The position numbers and the translations under genes were made by a program. Source: Amblyomma americanum (Eukaryota > Arthropoda > Arachnida > Ixodida > Ixodidae). From it: a stretch of DNA of 64,000 nt. The number at the start of each line of letters is the position of its first letter. Positions within the stretch are counted from its first letter, which is position 1. The notes under the pieces were generated by a model. That model ran no database searches, was not told the DNA's origin, and saw nothing but the letters and a program-made list of their open reading frames with translations. The DNA is taken from assembly GCF_052857255.1 (NCBI RefSeq), contig NC_135502.1:187237806-187301805 (forward strand), read 5' to 3'. This document shows, piece after piece, positions 37,049 to 51,800 of this stretch.

Positions 37049-40000
37049 AGCGATGCGCGCACCATGAAAGCTAGACCTGCACCACTAGCAGCATGAACGG
37101 GCGCAGGACAACGAGAACTGCCACTTTAGTATCGAGTTTTTGACCGAAGGAGTCCAATTGCAAAAAAACAAATACGTCCAGACTTTCCCGCACCATGAAA
37201 GCTAGACCTGCACTACGAGCAGCATGAACGGGCGCTTGAACAGCGAGAACCGCCTCTTTAGTACCGAGTTTTTCAGTGAAGGAGTCCAATTGCAACAAAA
37301 CAAATACGTCCAGCGTTGCGCGCACCATGAAAGCTAGACCCGCACTACGAGCAGCATGAACGGGCTCTTGAACCTCGAGAACCGCCTCATTAGTACCGAG
37401 TTTTTGAGCGAACGTGTCCAATTGCAACAAAACAAATACGTCCGGCGATGCGCGCACCATGATAGCTAGACCTGCACCACGAGCAGCATGAACGGGCGCT
37501 TGAACAGCGAGAACCGCCTTTTTAGTACCGAGTTTTTGAGCGAAGGAGTCCCATTGCAACAAAACAAATACGTCCAGCGATGCGCGCACCATGAAAGCTA
37601 GACCTGCACCACGAGCAGCATGAACAGGCGCTTGAACAGCGAGAACCGCCTCTTTAGTACCGAGTTTTTGAGCGAAGGATTCCAATTGACACAAAACAAA
37701 TACGTCCAGCGATGCGCGCACCATGAAAGCTAGACCTGCACTACGAGCAGCATTTACGGGCGCTTGAACAGCGAGAACCGCCTCTTTAGTACCGATTTTT
37801 TGAGCGAAGGATTCCGATTGCAACAAAACAAATACGTCCAGCGATGCGCGCACCATGAAAGCTAGACTTGCACCACGAGCAGCATGAACGGGCGATTGAA
37901 CAGCGCGAACCGCCTCTTTAGTACCGAGTTTTTAAGCGAAGGAGTCCAACTGCAACAAAACAAATACGTCCAGCGATACGCGCACCATGAAAGCTAGACC
38001 TGCACCACGAGCAGCATGAAGGCGCGCTTGAACAGCCAGAACCACCTCTTTAGTACCGACGTTTTGAGCGAAGGAGTCCAATTTCAACAAAACAAATACG
38101 TCAAGCGATGCGCGCACCATGAAAGCTGGACCTGCACCACTAGCAGCATGAACGGGCGCCAGAACAGCGAGAACCGCCTCTTTAGTACCGAGTGTTTAAG
38201 CGAAGAAGTCCAACTGCAACAAAACAAATACGACCAGCGATGCGCGCACCTTGAAAGCTAGACCTGCACCACGAGCAGCATGAACCGGCGCTTGAACAGC
38301 GAGAACCGCCTCTTTAGTACCGAGTTTTTGTGCGCAGGAGTCCAATTGCAACAAAACAAATACGTCCAGCGATGCGCGCACCATGAAAGCTAGACCTGCA
38401 CCACGAGCAGCATGAACGGGCGCTTGAACAGCGAGAACCGCCTCTTTAGTACCGAGTTTTTGAGCGAAGGAGTCCAATATCAACAAAACAAATACGTCCA
38501 GCGATGCGCGCACCATGAAAGCTGGACCTGCACCACGAGCAGAATGAACGGGTTCTTGAACAGCGAGAACCGCCTCTTTAGTACCGAGTTTTTGAGCGAA
38601 GGAATCCAATTGCAACAAAACAAATACGTCTAGCGGTGTGCGTACCATGAAAGCTAGACCTGCACCACGAGCAGCATGAACGGGCGCTTGAACAGCGAGA
38701 ACCGCCCCTTTAGTACCCAGTTTTTGAGCGAAGGAGTCCCATTGCAACAAAACAAATACGTCCAGCGATGCGCGCACCATGAAAGCTAGACCTGCACCAC
38801 GAGCAGCATGAACAGGCGCTTGAACAGTGAGAACCGCCTCTTTAGTACCGAGTTTTTGAGCGAAGGATTCCAATTGCAACAAAACAAATACGTCCAGCCT
38901 TGCGCGCACAATGAAAGCTAGACCTGCACTACGAGCAGCATGAACGGGCGCTTGAACAGCGAGAACCGCCTCTTTAGTACCGAGTTTTTGAGCGAAGGAG
39001 TCCAACCGCAACAAAACAAATACGTCCAGCGATGCGCGCGCCTTGAAAGCTAGACCTCCACCACGAGCAGCTTGAACGGGCGCTTGAACAGCGAGAACCG
39101 CCTCTTTTGTACCGAGTTTTTGAGCGAAGGAGTCCAATTGCAACAAAACAAATACGTCCAGCGTTGCGCGCACCATGAAAGCTAGACTTGCACCACGAGC
39201 AGCATGAACAGGCGCTTGAACAGCGAGAACCGCCTCGTTAGTACAACTTTTTGAGCGAAGCAGTCCAATTGCAACAAAACAAATACGTCCAGCGATGCGC
39301 GCACCATGAAATCTAGACCTGCACCACGAGCAGCATGAACGCTCGCTTGAACAGCGAGAACCACCTCTTCAGTACCGAGATTTTGAGCGAAGGAGTCGAA
39401 TTTCAACAAAACAAATACGTCCAGGGATGCGCGCACCATGAAAGTTGGACCTGCACCACTAGCTGCATGAACGGGTGCCAGAACAGCGAGAACCACCTCT
39501 TTAGTACCGAGTTTTTAAGCGAAGAAGTCCAACTGCAACAAAACAAATACGTCCAGCGATGCGCGCACCATGAAAGCTAGACCTGCACCACTAGCAGCAT
39601 GAACGGGCGCAGAACAACGAGAACTGCCACTTTAGTATCGAGTTTTTGACCGAAGGAGTCCAATTGCAAAAAAACAAATACGTCCAGACTTTCCCGCACC
39701 ATGAAAGCTAGACCTGCACTACGAGCAGCATGAACGGGCGCTTGAACAGCGAGAACCGCCTCTTTAGTACCGAGTTTTTGAGCGAAGGAGTCCAATTGCA
39801 ACAAAACAAATACGTCCAGCGTTGCGCGCACCATGAAAGCTAGACCTGCACTACGAGCAGCATGAACGGGCTCTTGAACCTCGAGAACCGCCTCTTTAGT
39901 ACCGAGTTTTTGAGCGAACGTGTCCAATTGCAACAAAACAAATACGTCCGGCGATGCGCGCACCATGAAAGCTGGACCTGCACCACGAGCAGAATCAACG

Positions 40001-41734
40001 GGTTCTTGAACAGCGAGAACCGCCTCTTTAGTACCAAGTTTTTGAGCGAAGGAGTCCAAATGCAACAAAACAAATACGTCCAGCGATGCGCGCACCATGA
40101 AAGCTAGACCTGCACCACGAGCAGCATAAACGGGCGCTTGAACAGCGTGAACTGCCTCTTTAGTACCGAGTTTTTGAGCGAAGGAGTCCAATTGCAACAA
40201 AACGATTACGTCTAGCGGTGTGCGTACCATGAAAGCTAGACCTGCACCACGAGCAGCTTGAACGGGCGCTTGAACAGCGAGAAACGCCACTTTAGTATCG
40301 AGTTTTTGAGCGACGGAGTCCAATTGCAACAAAACAAATACGTCCAGCGTTGCGCGCACCATGAAAGCTAGACCTGCACTACGAGCAGCATGAACGGGCG
40401 CTTGAACAGCGAGAACCGCCACTTTAGTATCGAGTTTTTGAGCGAAGGAGTCCAATTGCAACAAAACGATTACGTCTAGCGGTGTGCGTACCATGAAAGC
40501 TAGACCTGCACCACGAGCAGCTTGAACGGGCGCTTGAACAGCGAGAACCGCCACTTTAGTACCGAGTTATTGAGCGAAGGAGTCCAATTGCAACAAAATA
40601 AATACGTCCAGCGATGCGCGCACCATGAAAGCTGGACATGCACCACGAGCAGCATGAACGTGCGCTTGAACAGCGAGAACCCCCTCTTTAGTACCGAGTT
40701 TTTGAGCGAAGGAGTCCAATTGCAAAAAAACAAATACGTCCAGCGGTGCGCGCACCATGAAATCTAGACCTGCACCACGAGCAGCATGAACGGGCGCTTG
40801 GACAGCGAGAACCGCCTCTTTAGTACCGAGTTTTTGAGCGAAGGAGTCCAATATCAACAAATACGTCCAGCGATGCGCGCACCATGAAAGCTGGACCTGC
40901 ACCACGAGCAGAATGAACGGGTTCTTGAACAGCGAGAACCGCCTCTTTAGTACCGAGTTTTTGAGCGAAGGAATCCAATTGCAACAAAACAAATACGTCT
41001 AGCGGTGTGCGTACCATGAAAGCTAGACCTGCACCACGAGCAGCATGAACGGGCGCTTGAACAGCGAGAACCGCCCCTTTAGTACCCAGTTTTTGAGCGA
41101 AGGAGTCCCATTGCAACAAAACAAATACGTCCAGCGATGCGCGCACCATGAAAGCTAGACCTGCACCACGAGCAGCATGAACAGGCGCTTGAACAGTGAG
41201 AACCGCCTCTTTAGTACTGAGTTTTTGAGCGAATGATTCCAATTGCAACAAAACAAATACGTCCAGCCTTGCGCGCACCATGAAAGCTAGACCTGCACTA
41301 CGAGCAGCATGAACGGGCGCTTGAACAGCGAGAACCGCCTCTTTAGTACCGAGTTTTTGAGAGAAGGAGTCCAATTGCAACAAAACAAATACGTCCAGCG
41401 TTGCGCGCACAATGAAAGCTAGACCTGCACCACGAGCAGCATGAACGGGCGCTTGAACAGCGAGAACCGCCTCTTTTGTACCGAGTTTTTGAGCGAAGGA
41501 GTCCAATTGCAACAAAACAAATACGTCCAGTGTTGCGCGCACCATGAAAGCTAGACTTGCACCACGAGCAGCATGAACAGGCGCTTGAACAGCGAGAACC
41601 GCCTCGTTAGTACCAACTTTTTGAGCGAAGCAGTCCAATTGCAACAAAACAAATACGTCCAGCGATGCGCGCACCATGAAATCTAGACCTGCACCACGAG
41701 CAGCATGAACGCGCGCTTGAACAGCGAGAACCAC

Positions 41735-44700
41735 CTCTTCAGTACCGAGATTTTGAGCGAAGGAGTCGAATTTCAACAAAACAAATACGTCCAGGGATGC
41801 GCGCACCATGAAAGTTGGACCTGCACCACTAGCAGCATGAACGGGCGCCAGAACAGCGAGAACCGCCTCTTTAGTACCGAGTTTTTAAGCGAAGAAGTCC
41901 AACTGCAACAAAATGAATACGTCCAGCGATGCGCGCACCATGAAAGCTAGACCTGCACCACTAGCAGCATGAACGGGCGCAGAACAACGAGAACTGCCAC
42001 TTTAGTATCGAGTTTTTGACCGAAGGAGTCCAATTGCAAAAAAACAAATACGTCCAGACTTTCCCGCACCATGAAAGCTAGACCTGCACTACGAGCAGCA
42101 TGAACGGGCGCTTGAACAGCGAGAACCGCCTCTTTAGTACCGAGTTTTTGAGCGAAGGAGTCCAATTGCAACAAAACAAATACGTCCAGCGTTGCGCGCA
42201 CCATGAAAGCTAGACCTGCACTACGAGCAGCATGAACGGGCTCTTGAACCTCGAGAACCCCCTCTTTAGTACCGAGCTTTTGAGCGAACGTGTCCAGTTG
42301 CAACAAAACAAATACGTCCGGCGATGCGCGTACCATGAAAGCTGGACCTGCACCACGAGCAGAATGAACGGGTTCTTGAACAGCGAGAACCGCCTCTTTA
42401 GTACCAAGTTTTTGAGCGAAGGAGTCCAAATGCAACAAAACAAATACGTCCAGCGATGCGCGCACCATGAAAGCTAGACCTGCACCACGAGCAGCATAAA
42501 CGGGCGCTTGAACAGCGAGAACTGCCTCTTTAGTACCGAGTTTTTGAGCGAAGGAGTCCAATTGCAACAAAACGATTACGTCTAGCGGTGTGCGTACCAT
42601 GAAAGCTAGACCTGCACCACGAGCAGCTTGAACGGGCGCTTGAACAGCGAGAAACGCCACTTAAGTATCGAGTTTTTGAGCGACGGAGTCCAATTGCAAC
42701 AAAACAAATACGTCCAGCGTTGCGCGCACCATGAAAGCTAGACCTGCACTACGAGCAGCATGAACGGGCGCTTGAACAGCGAGAACCGCCTCTTTAGTAC
42801 CGAGTTTTTGAGCGATGGAGTCCAATTGCAACAAAACAAATACGTCCAGCGTTGCGCGCACCAAGAAAGCTGGACCTGCACACCCAGCAGCATGAACGGG
42901 CGCTTGAACAGCGAGAACCGCCTCTTTAGTACCGATTATTTGAGCCAAGGAGTCGAATTGCAACAAAACAAATACGTCCACCCTTGCGCGCACCATGAAA
43001 GCTAGACCTGCACTACGAGCAGCATGAACGGGCGCTTGAACAGCGAGAACCGCCTCTTTAGTACCGAGCTTTTGAGCGAACGTGTCCAGTTGCAACAAAA
43101 CAAATACGTCCGGCGATGCGCGTACCATGAAAGCTGGACCTGCACCACGAGCAGAATGAACGGGTTCTTGAACAGCGAGAACCGCCTCTTTAGTACCAAG
43201 TTTTTGAGCGAAGGAGTCCAAATGCAACAAAACAAATACGTCCAGCGATGCGCCCACCATGAAAGCTAGACCTGCACCACAAGTAGCATGAACGGGCGCT
43301 TGAACAGCGAGGACCGCCTCTTTAGTACCGAGTTTTTGAGCGAAGGAGTCCAATTGCAACAAAACAAATACGTCCAGCGTTGCGCGCAACATGAAAACTA
43401 GACCTGCACCATGAGCAGCACGAACGGGCGCTTGAACAGCGAGAACCGCCTCTTTAGTACCGAGTTTTTGAGCGAAGGATTCCAATTGCAACAAAACAAA
43501 TACGTCCAGCGATGCACGCACCATGAAAGCTAGACCTGCACCACGAGCAGCATTTACGGGCTCTTGAACCTCGAGAACCGCCTCTTTAGTACAGAGTTTT
43601 TGAGCGAACGTGTCCAATATCAACAAAACAAATACGTCCAGCGATGCGCGCACCATGAAAGCTGGACCTGCACCACGAGCAGAATGAACGGGTTCTTGAA
43701 CAGCGAGAACCGCCTCTTTAGTACCGAGTTTTTGAGCGAAGGAATCCAATTGCAACAAAACAAATACGTCTAGCGGTGTGCGTACCATGAAAGCTAGACC
43801 TGCACCACGAGCAGCATGAACGGGCGCTTGAACAGCGAGAACCGCCCCTTTAGTACCCAGTTTTTGAGCGAAGGAGTCCCATTGCAACAAAACAAATACG
43901 TCCAGCGATGCGCGCACCATGAAAGCTAGACCTGCACCACGAGCAGCATGAACAGGCGCTTGAACAGTGAGAACCGCCTCTTTAGTACCGAGTTTTTGAG
44001 CGAAGGATTCCAATTGCAACAAAACAAATACGTCCACCCTTGCGCGCACCATGAAAGCTAGACCTGCACTACGAGCAGCATGAACGGGCGCTTGAACAGC
44101 GAGAACCGCCTCTTTAGTACCGAGTTTTTGAGCGAAGGAGACCAATTGCAACAAAACAAATACGTCCAGCGTTGCGCGCACAATGAAAGCTAGACCTGCA
44201 CCACGAGCAGCATGAACGGGCGCTTGAACAGCGAGAACCGCCTCTTTTGTACCGAGTTTTTGAGCGAAGGAGTCCAATTGCAACAAAACAAATACGTCCA
44301 GCGTTGCGCGCACCATGAAAGCTACACTTGCACCACGAGCAGCATGAACAGGCGCTTGAACAGCGAGAACCGCCTCGTTAGTACCAACTTTTTGAGCGAA
44401 GCAGTCCAATTGCAACAAAACAAATACGTCCAGCGATGCGCGCACCATGAAATCTAGACCTGCACCACGAGCAGCATGAACGCGCGCTTGAACAGCGAGA
44501 ACCACCTCTTCAGTACCGAGATTTTGAGCGAAGGAGTCGAATTTTAACAAAACAAATACGTCCAGGGATGCGCGCACCATGAAAGTTGGACCTGCACCAC
44601 TAGCAGCATGAACGGGCGCCAGAACAGCGAGAACCGCCTCTTTAGTACCGAGTTTTTAAGCGAAGAAGTCCAACTGCAACAAAACAAATACGTCCAGCGA

Positions 44701-47700
44701 TGCGCGCACCATGAAAGCTAGACCTGCACCACTAGCAGCATGAACGGGCGCAGAACAACGAGAACTGCCACTTTAGTATCGAGTTTTTGACCGAAGGAGT
44801 CCAATTGCAAAAAAACAAATACGTCCAGACTTTCCCGCACCATGAAAGCTAGACCTGCACTACGAGCAGCATGAACGGGCGCTTGAACAGCGAGAACCGC
44901 CTCTTTAGTACCGAGTTTTTGAGCGAAGGAGTCCAATTGCAACAAAACATATACGTCCAGCGTTGCGCGCACCATGAAAGCTAGACCTGCACTACGAGCA
45001 GCATGAACGGGCTCTTGAACCTCGAGAACCGCCTCTTTAGTACCGAGCTTTTGAGCGAACGTGTCCAATTGCAACAAAACAAATACGTCCGGCGATGCGC
45101 GTACCATGAAAGCTGGACCTGCACCACGAGCAGAATGAACGGGTTCTTGAACAGCGAGAACCGCCTCTTTAGTACCAAGTTTTTGAGCGAAGGAGTCCAA
45201 ATGCAACAAAACAAATACGTCCAGCGATGCGCGCACCATGAAAGCTAGACCTGCACCACGAGCAGCATAAACGGGCGCTTGAACAGCGAGAACTGCCTCT
45301 TCAGTACCGAGATTTTGAGCGAAGGAGTCGAATTTCAACAAAACAAATACGTCCAGGGATGCGCGCACCATGAAAGTTGGACCTGCACCACTAGCAGCAT
45401 GAACGGGCGCCAGAACAGCGAGAACCGCCTCTTTAGTACCGAGTTTTTAAGCGAAGAAGTCCAACTGCAACAAAATGAATACGTCCAGCGATGCGCGCAC
45501 CATGAAAGCTAGACCTGCACCACTAGCAGCATGAACGGGCGCAGAACAACGAGAACTGCCACTTTAGTATCGAGTTTTTGACCGAAGGAGTCCAATTGCA
45601 AAAAAACAAATACGTCCAGACTTTCCCGCACCATGAAAGCTAGACCTGCACTACGAGCAGCATGAACGGGCGCTTGAACAGCGAGAACCGCCTCTTTAGT
45701 ACCGAGTTTTTGAGCGAAGGAGTCCAATTGCAACAAAACAAATACGTCCAGCGTTGCGCGCACCATGAAAGCTAGACCTGCACTACGAGCAGCATGAACG
45801 GGCTCTTGAACCTCGAGAACCCCCTCTTTAGTACCGAGCTTTTGAGCGAACGTGTCCAGTTGCAACAAAACAAATACGTCCGGCGATGCGCGTACCATGA
45901 AAGCTGGACCTGCACCACGAGCAGAATGAACGGGTTCTTGAACAGCGAGAACCGCCTCTTTAGTACCAAGTTTTTGAGCGAAGGAGTCCAAATGCAACAA
46001 AACAAATACGTCCAGCGATGCGCGCACCATGAAAGCTAGACCTGCACCACGAGCAGCATAAACGGGCGCTTGAACAGCGAGAACTGCCTCTTTAGTACCG
46101 AGTTTTTGAGCGAAGGAGTCCAATTGCAACAAAACGATTACGTCTAGCGGTGTGCGTACCATGAAAGCTAGACCTGCACCACGAGCAGCTTGAACGGGCG
46201 CTTGAACAGCGAGAAACGCCACTTAAGTATCGAGTTTTTGAGCGACGGAGTCCAATTGCAACAAAACAAATACGTCCAGCGTTGCGCGCACCATGAAAGC
46301 TAGACCTGCACTACGAGCAGCATGAACGGGCGCTTGAACAGCGAGAACCGCCTCTTTAGTACCGAGTTTTTGAGCGATGGAGTCCAATTGCAACAAAACA
46401 AATACGTCCAGCGTTGCGCGCACCAAGAAAGCTGGACCTGCACACCCAGCAGCATGAACGGGCGCTTGAACAGCGAGAACCGCCTCTTTAGTACCGATTA
46501 TTTGAGCCAAGGAGTCGAATTGCAACAAAACAAATACGTCCACCCTTGCGCGCACCATGAAAGCTAGACCTGCACTACGAGCAGCATGAACGGGCGCTTG
46601 AACAGCGAGAACCGCCTCTTTAGTACCGAGCTTTTGAGCGAACGTGTCCAGTTGCAACAAAACAAATACGTCCGGCGATGCGCGTACCATGAAAGCTGGA
46701 CCTGCACCACGAGCAGAATGAACGGGTTCTTGAACAGCGAGAACCGCCTCTTTAGTACCAAGTTTTTGAGCGAAGGAGTCCAAATGCAACAAAACAAATA
46801 CGTCCAGCGATGCGCCCACCATGTAAGCTAGACCTGCACCACAAGTAGCATGAACGGGCGCTTGAACAGCGAGGACCGCCTCTTTAGTACCGAGTTTTTG
46901 AGCGAAGGAGTCCAATTGCAACAAAACAAATACGTCCAGCGTTGCGCGCAACATGAAAACTAGACCTGCACCATGAGCAGCACGAACGGGCGCTTGAACA
47001 GCGAGAACCGCCTCTTTAGTACCGAGTTTTTGAGCGAAGGATTCCAATTGCAACAAAACAAATACGTCCAGCGATGCACGCACCATGAAAGCTAGACCTG
47101 CACCACGAGCAGCATTTACGGGCTCTTGAACCTCGAGAACCGCCTCTTTAGTACAGAGTTTTTGAGCGAACGTGTCCAATATCAACAAAACAAATACGTC
47201 CAGCGATGCGCGCACCATGAAAGCTGGACCTGCACCACGAGCAGAATGAACGGGTTCTTGAACAGCGAGAACCGCCTCTTTAGTACCGAGTTTTTGAGCG
47301 AAGGAATCCAATTGCAACAAAACAAATACGTCTAGCGGTGTGCGTACCATGAAAGCTAGACCTGCACCACGAGCAGCATGAACGGGCGCTTGAACAGCGA
47401 GAACCGCCCCTTTAGTACCCAGTTTTTGAGCGAAGGAGTCCCATTGCAACAAAACAAATACGTCCAGCGATGCGCGCACCATGAAAGCTAGACCTGCACC
47501 ACGAGCAGCATGAACAGGCGCTTGAACAGTGAGAACCGCCTCTTTAGTACCGAGTTTTTGAGCGAAGGATTCCAATTGCAACAAAACAAATACGTCCACC
47601 CTTGCGCGCACCATGAAAGCTAGACCTGCACTACGAGCAGCATGAACGGGCGCTTGAACAGCGAGAACCGCCTCTTTAGTACCGAGTTTTTGAGCGAAGG

Positions 47701-48858
47701 AGACCAATTGCAACAAAACAAATACGTCCAGCGTTGCGCGCACAATGAAAGCTAGACCTGCACCACGAGCAGCATGAACGGGCGCTTGAACAGCGAGAAC
47801 CGCCTCTTTTGTACCGAGTTTTTGAGCGAAGGAGTCCAATTGCAACAAAACAAATACGTCCAGCGTTGCGCGCACCATGAAAGCTACACTTGCACCACGA
47901 GCAGCATGAACAGGCGCTTGAACAGCGAGAACCGCCTCGTTAGTACCAACTTTTTGAGCGAAGCAGTCCAATTGCAACAAAACAAATACGTCCAGCGATG
48001 CGCGCACCATGAAATCTAGACCTGCACCACGAGCAGCATGAACGCGCGCTTGAACAGCGAGAACCACCTCTTCAGTACCGAGATTTTGAGCGAAGGAGTC
48101 GAATTTTAACAAAACAAATACGTCCAGGGGTGCGCGCACCATGAAAGTTGGACCTGCACCACTAGCAGCATGAACGGGCGCCAGAACAGCGAGAACCGCC
48201 TCTTTAGTACCGAGTTTTTAAGCGAAGAAGTCCAACTGCAACAAAACAAATACGTCCAGCGATGCGCGCACCATGAAAGCTAGACCTGCACCACTAGCAG
48301 CATGAACGGGCGCAGAACAACGAGAACTGCCACTTTAGTATCGAGTTTTTGACCGAAGGAGTCCAATTGCAAAAAAACAAATACGTCCAGACTTTCCCGC
48401 ACCATGAAAGCTAGACCTGCACTACGAGCAGCATGAACGGGCGCTTGAACAGCGAGAACCGCCTCTTTAGTACCGAGTTTTTGAGCGAAGGAGTCCAATT
48501 GCAACAAAACATATACGTCCAGCGTTGCGCGCACCATGAAAGCTAGACCTGCACTACGAGCAGCATGAACGGGCTCTTGAACCTCGAGAACCGCCTCTTT
48601 AGTACCGAGCTTTTGAGCGAACGTGTCCAATTGCAACAAAACAAATACGTCCGGCGATGCGCGTACCATGAAAGCTGGACCTGCACCACGAGCAGAATGA
48701 ACGGGTTCTTGAACAGCGAGAACCGCCTCTTTAGTACCAAGTTTTTGAGCGAAGGAGTCCAAATGCAACAAAACAAATACGTCCAGCGATGCGCGCACCA
48801 TGAAAGCTAGACCTGCACCACGAGCAGCATAAACGGGCGCTTGAACAGCGAGAACTGC
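41735..48858. repeat. Tandem duplication of 3562 bp (27 monomers minus 2 bp)
   Basis: 41735-45296 is followed by a near-identical copy at 45297-48858. Shared private variants include TTAAGTATCG with its stop (42661 and 46223), GATTATTTGAGCC (42933 and 46495) and GAATTTTAAC (44540 and 48102). I noticed only isolated differences, such as ACCATGAAAGC at 43257 versus ACCATGTAAGC at 46819 and AGGGATG at 44566 versus AGGGGTG at 48126, which implies a recent event. Confidence 0.87.
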
Positions 48859-51800
48859 CTCTTTAGTACCGAGTTTTTGAGCGAAGGAATCCAATTGCAA
48901 CAAAACGATTACGTCTAGCGGTGTGCGTACCATGAAAGCTAGATCTGCACCACGAGCAGCTTGAACGGGCGCTTGAACAGCGACAAACGCCACTTTAGTA
49001 TCGAGTTTTTGAGCGACGGAGTCCAATTGCAACAAAACAAATACGTCCAGCGTTGCGCGCACCATGAAAGCTAGACCTGCACTACGAGCAGCATGAACGG
49101 GCGCTTGGACAGCGAGAACCGCCTCTTTAGTACCGAGTTTTTGAGCGAAGGAGTCCAATTGCAACAAAACAAATACGTCCAGCGTTGCGCGCACCAAGAA
49201 AGCTGGACCTGCACCACGAGCAGCTTGAACGGGCGCTTGAACAGCGAGAAACGCCACTTTAGTATCGAGTTTTTGAGCGACGGAGTCCAATTGCAACAAA
49301 ACAAATACGTCCAGCGTTGCGCGCACCATGAAAGCTAGACCTGCACTACGAGCAGCATGAACGGGCGCTTGAACAGCGAGAACTGCCTCTATAGTACCGA
49401 GTTTTTGACCCAAGGAGTCAAATTGCAACCAAACAAATACGTCCAGCGATGCGCGCAACTTGAAAGCTAGACCTGCACCACAAGTAGCGTGAACGGGCGC
49501 TTGAACAGCGAGGACCGCCTCTTTAGTACCGAGTTTTTGAGCGAACGTGTCCAATATCAACAAAACAAATACGTCCAGCGATGCGCGCACCATGAAAGCT
49601 GGACCTGCACCACGAGCAGAATGAACGGGTTCTTGAACAGCGAGAACCGCCTCTTTAGTACCGAGTTTTTGAGCGAAGGAATCCAATTGCAACAAAACAA
49701 ATACGTCTAACGGTGTGCGTACCATGAAAGCTAGACCTGCACCACGAGCAGCATGAACGGGCGCTTGAACAGCGAGAACCGCCCCTTTAGTACCCAGTTT
49801 TTGAGCGAAGGAGTCCAATTGCAACAAAACAAATACGTCCAGCGTTGCGCGCACCATGAAAACCAGACCTGCACCATGAGCAGCACGAACGGGCGCTTGA
49901 ACAGCGAGAACCGCCTCTTTAGTACCGAGTTTTTGAGCGAAGGATTCCAATTGCAACAAAACAAATACGTCCAGCGATGCGCGCACCATGAAAGCTAGAC
50001 CTGCACCACGAGCAGCATTTACGGGCTCTTGAACCTCGAGAACCGCCTCTTTAGTACAGAGTTTTTGAGCGAACGTGTCCAATTGCAACAAAACAAATAA
50101 GTCCGGCGATGCGCGCACCATGAAAGCTGGACCTGCACCACGAGCAGAATGAACGGGTTCGTGAACAGCGAGAACCGCCTCTTTAGTACCGAGTTTTTTA
50201 GCGAAGGAATCCAATTGCAACAAAACAAATACGTCTAGCGGTGTGCGTACCATGAAAGCTAGACCTGCACCACGAGCAGCATGAACGGGCGCTTGAACAG
50301 CGAGAACGGCCCCTTTAGTACCCAGTTTTTGAGCGAAGGAGTCCCATTGCAACAAAACAAATACGTCCAGCGATGCGCGCACCATGAAAGCTAGACCTGC
50401 ACCACGAGCAGCATGAACAGGCGCTTGAACAGCGAGAACCGCCTCTTTTGTACCGAGTTTTTGAGCGAAGGAGTCCAATTGCAACAAAACAAATACGTCC
50501 AGCGTTGCGCGCACCATGAAAGCTACACTTGCACCACGAGCAGCATGAACAGGCGCTTTAACAGCGAGAACCGCCTCGTTAGTACCAACTTTTTGAGCGA
50601 AGCAGTCCAATTGCAACAAAACAAATACGTCCAGCGATGCGCGCACCATGAAATCTAGACCTGCACCACGAGCAGCATGAACGCGCGCTTGAACAGCGAG
50701 AACCACCTCTTCAGTACCGAGATTTTGAGCGAAGGAGTCGAATTTCAACAAAACAAATACGTCCAGGGATGCGCGCACCATGAAAGTTGGACCTGCACCA
50801 CTAGCAGCATGAACGGGCGCCAGAACAGCGAGAACCGCCTCTTTAGTACCGAGTTTTTAAGCGAAGAAGTCCAACTGCAACAAAACAAATACGTCCAGCG
50901 ATGCGCGCACCATGAAAGCTAGACCTGCACCACTAGCAGCATGAACGTGCGCAGAACAACGAGAACTGCCACTTTAGTATCGAGTTTTTGACCGAAGGAG
51001 TCCAATTGCAAAAAAACAAATACGTCCAGACTTTCCCGCACCATGAAAGCTAGACCTGCACTACGAGCAGCATGAACGGGCGCTTGAACAGCGAGAACCG
51101 CCTCTTTAGTACCGAGTTTTTGAGCGAAGGAGTCCAATTGCAACAAAACATATACGTCCAGCGTTGCGCGCACCATGAAAGCTAGACCTGCACTACGAGC
51201 AGCATGAACGGGCTCTTGAACCTGGAGAACCGCCTCTTTAGTACCGAGCTTTTGAGCGAACGTGTCCAATTGCAACAAAACAAATACGTCCGGCGATGCG
51301 CGTACCATGAAAGCTGGACCTGCACCACGAGCAGAATGACCGGGTTCTTGAACAGCGAGAACCGCCTCTTTAGTACCAAGTTTTTGAGCGAAGGAGTCCA
51401 AATGCAACAAAACAAATACGTCCAGCGATGCGCGCACCATGAAAGCTAGACCTGCACCACGAGCAGCATAAACGGGCGCTTGAACAGCGAGAACTGCCTC
51501 TTTAGTACCGAGTTTTTGAGCGAAGGAGTCCAATTGCAACAAAACGATTACGTCTAGCGGTGTGCGTACCATGAAAGCTAGACCTGCACCACGAGCAGCT
51601 TGAACGGGCGCTTGAACAGCGAGAAACGCCACTTTAGTATCGAGTTTTTGAGCGACGGAGTCCAATTGCAACAAAACAAATACGTCCAGCGTTGCGCGCA
51701 CCATGAAAGCTAGACCTGCACTACGAGCAGCATGAACGGGCGCTTGGACAGCGAGAACCGCCTCTTTAGTACCGAGTTTTTGAGCGAAGGAGTCCAATTG

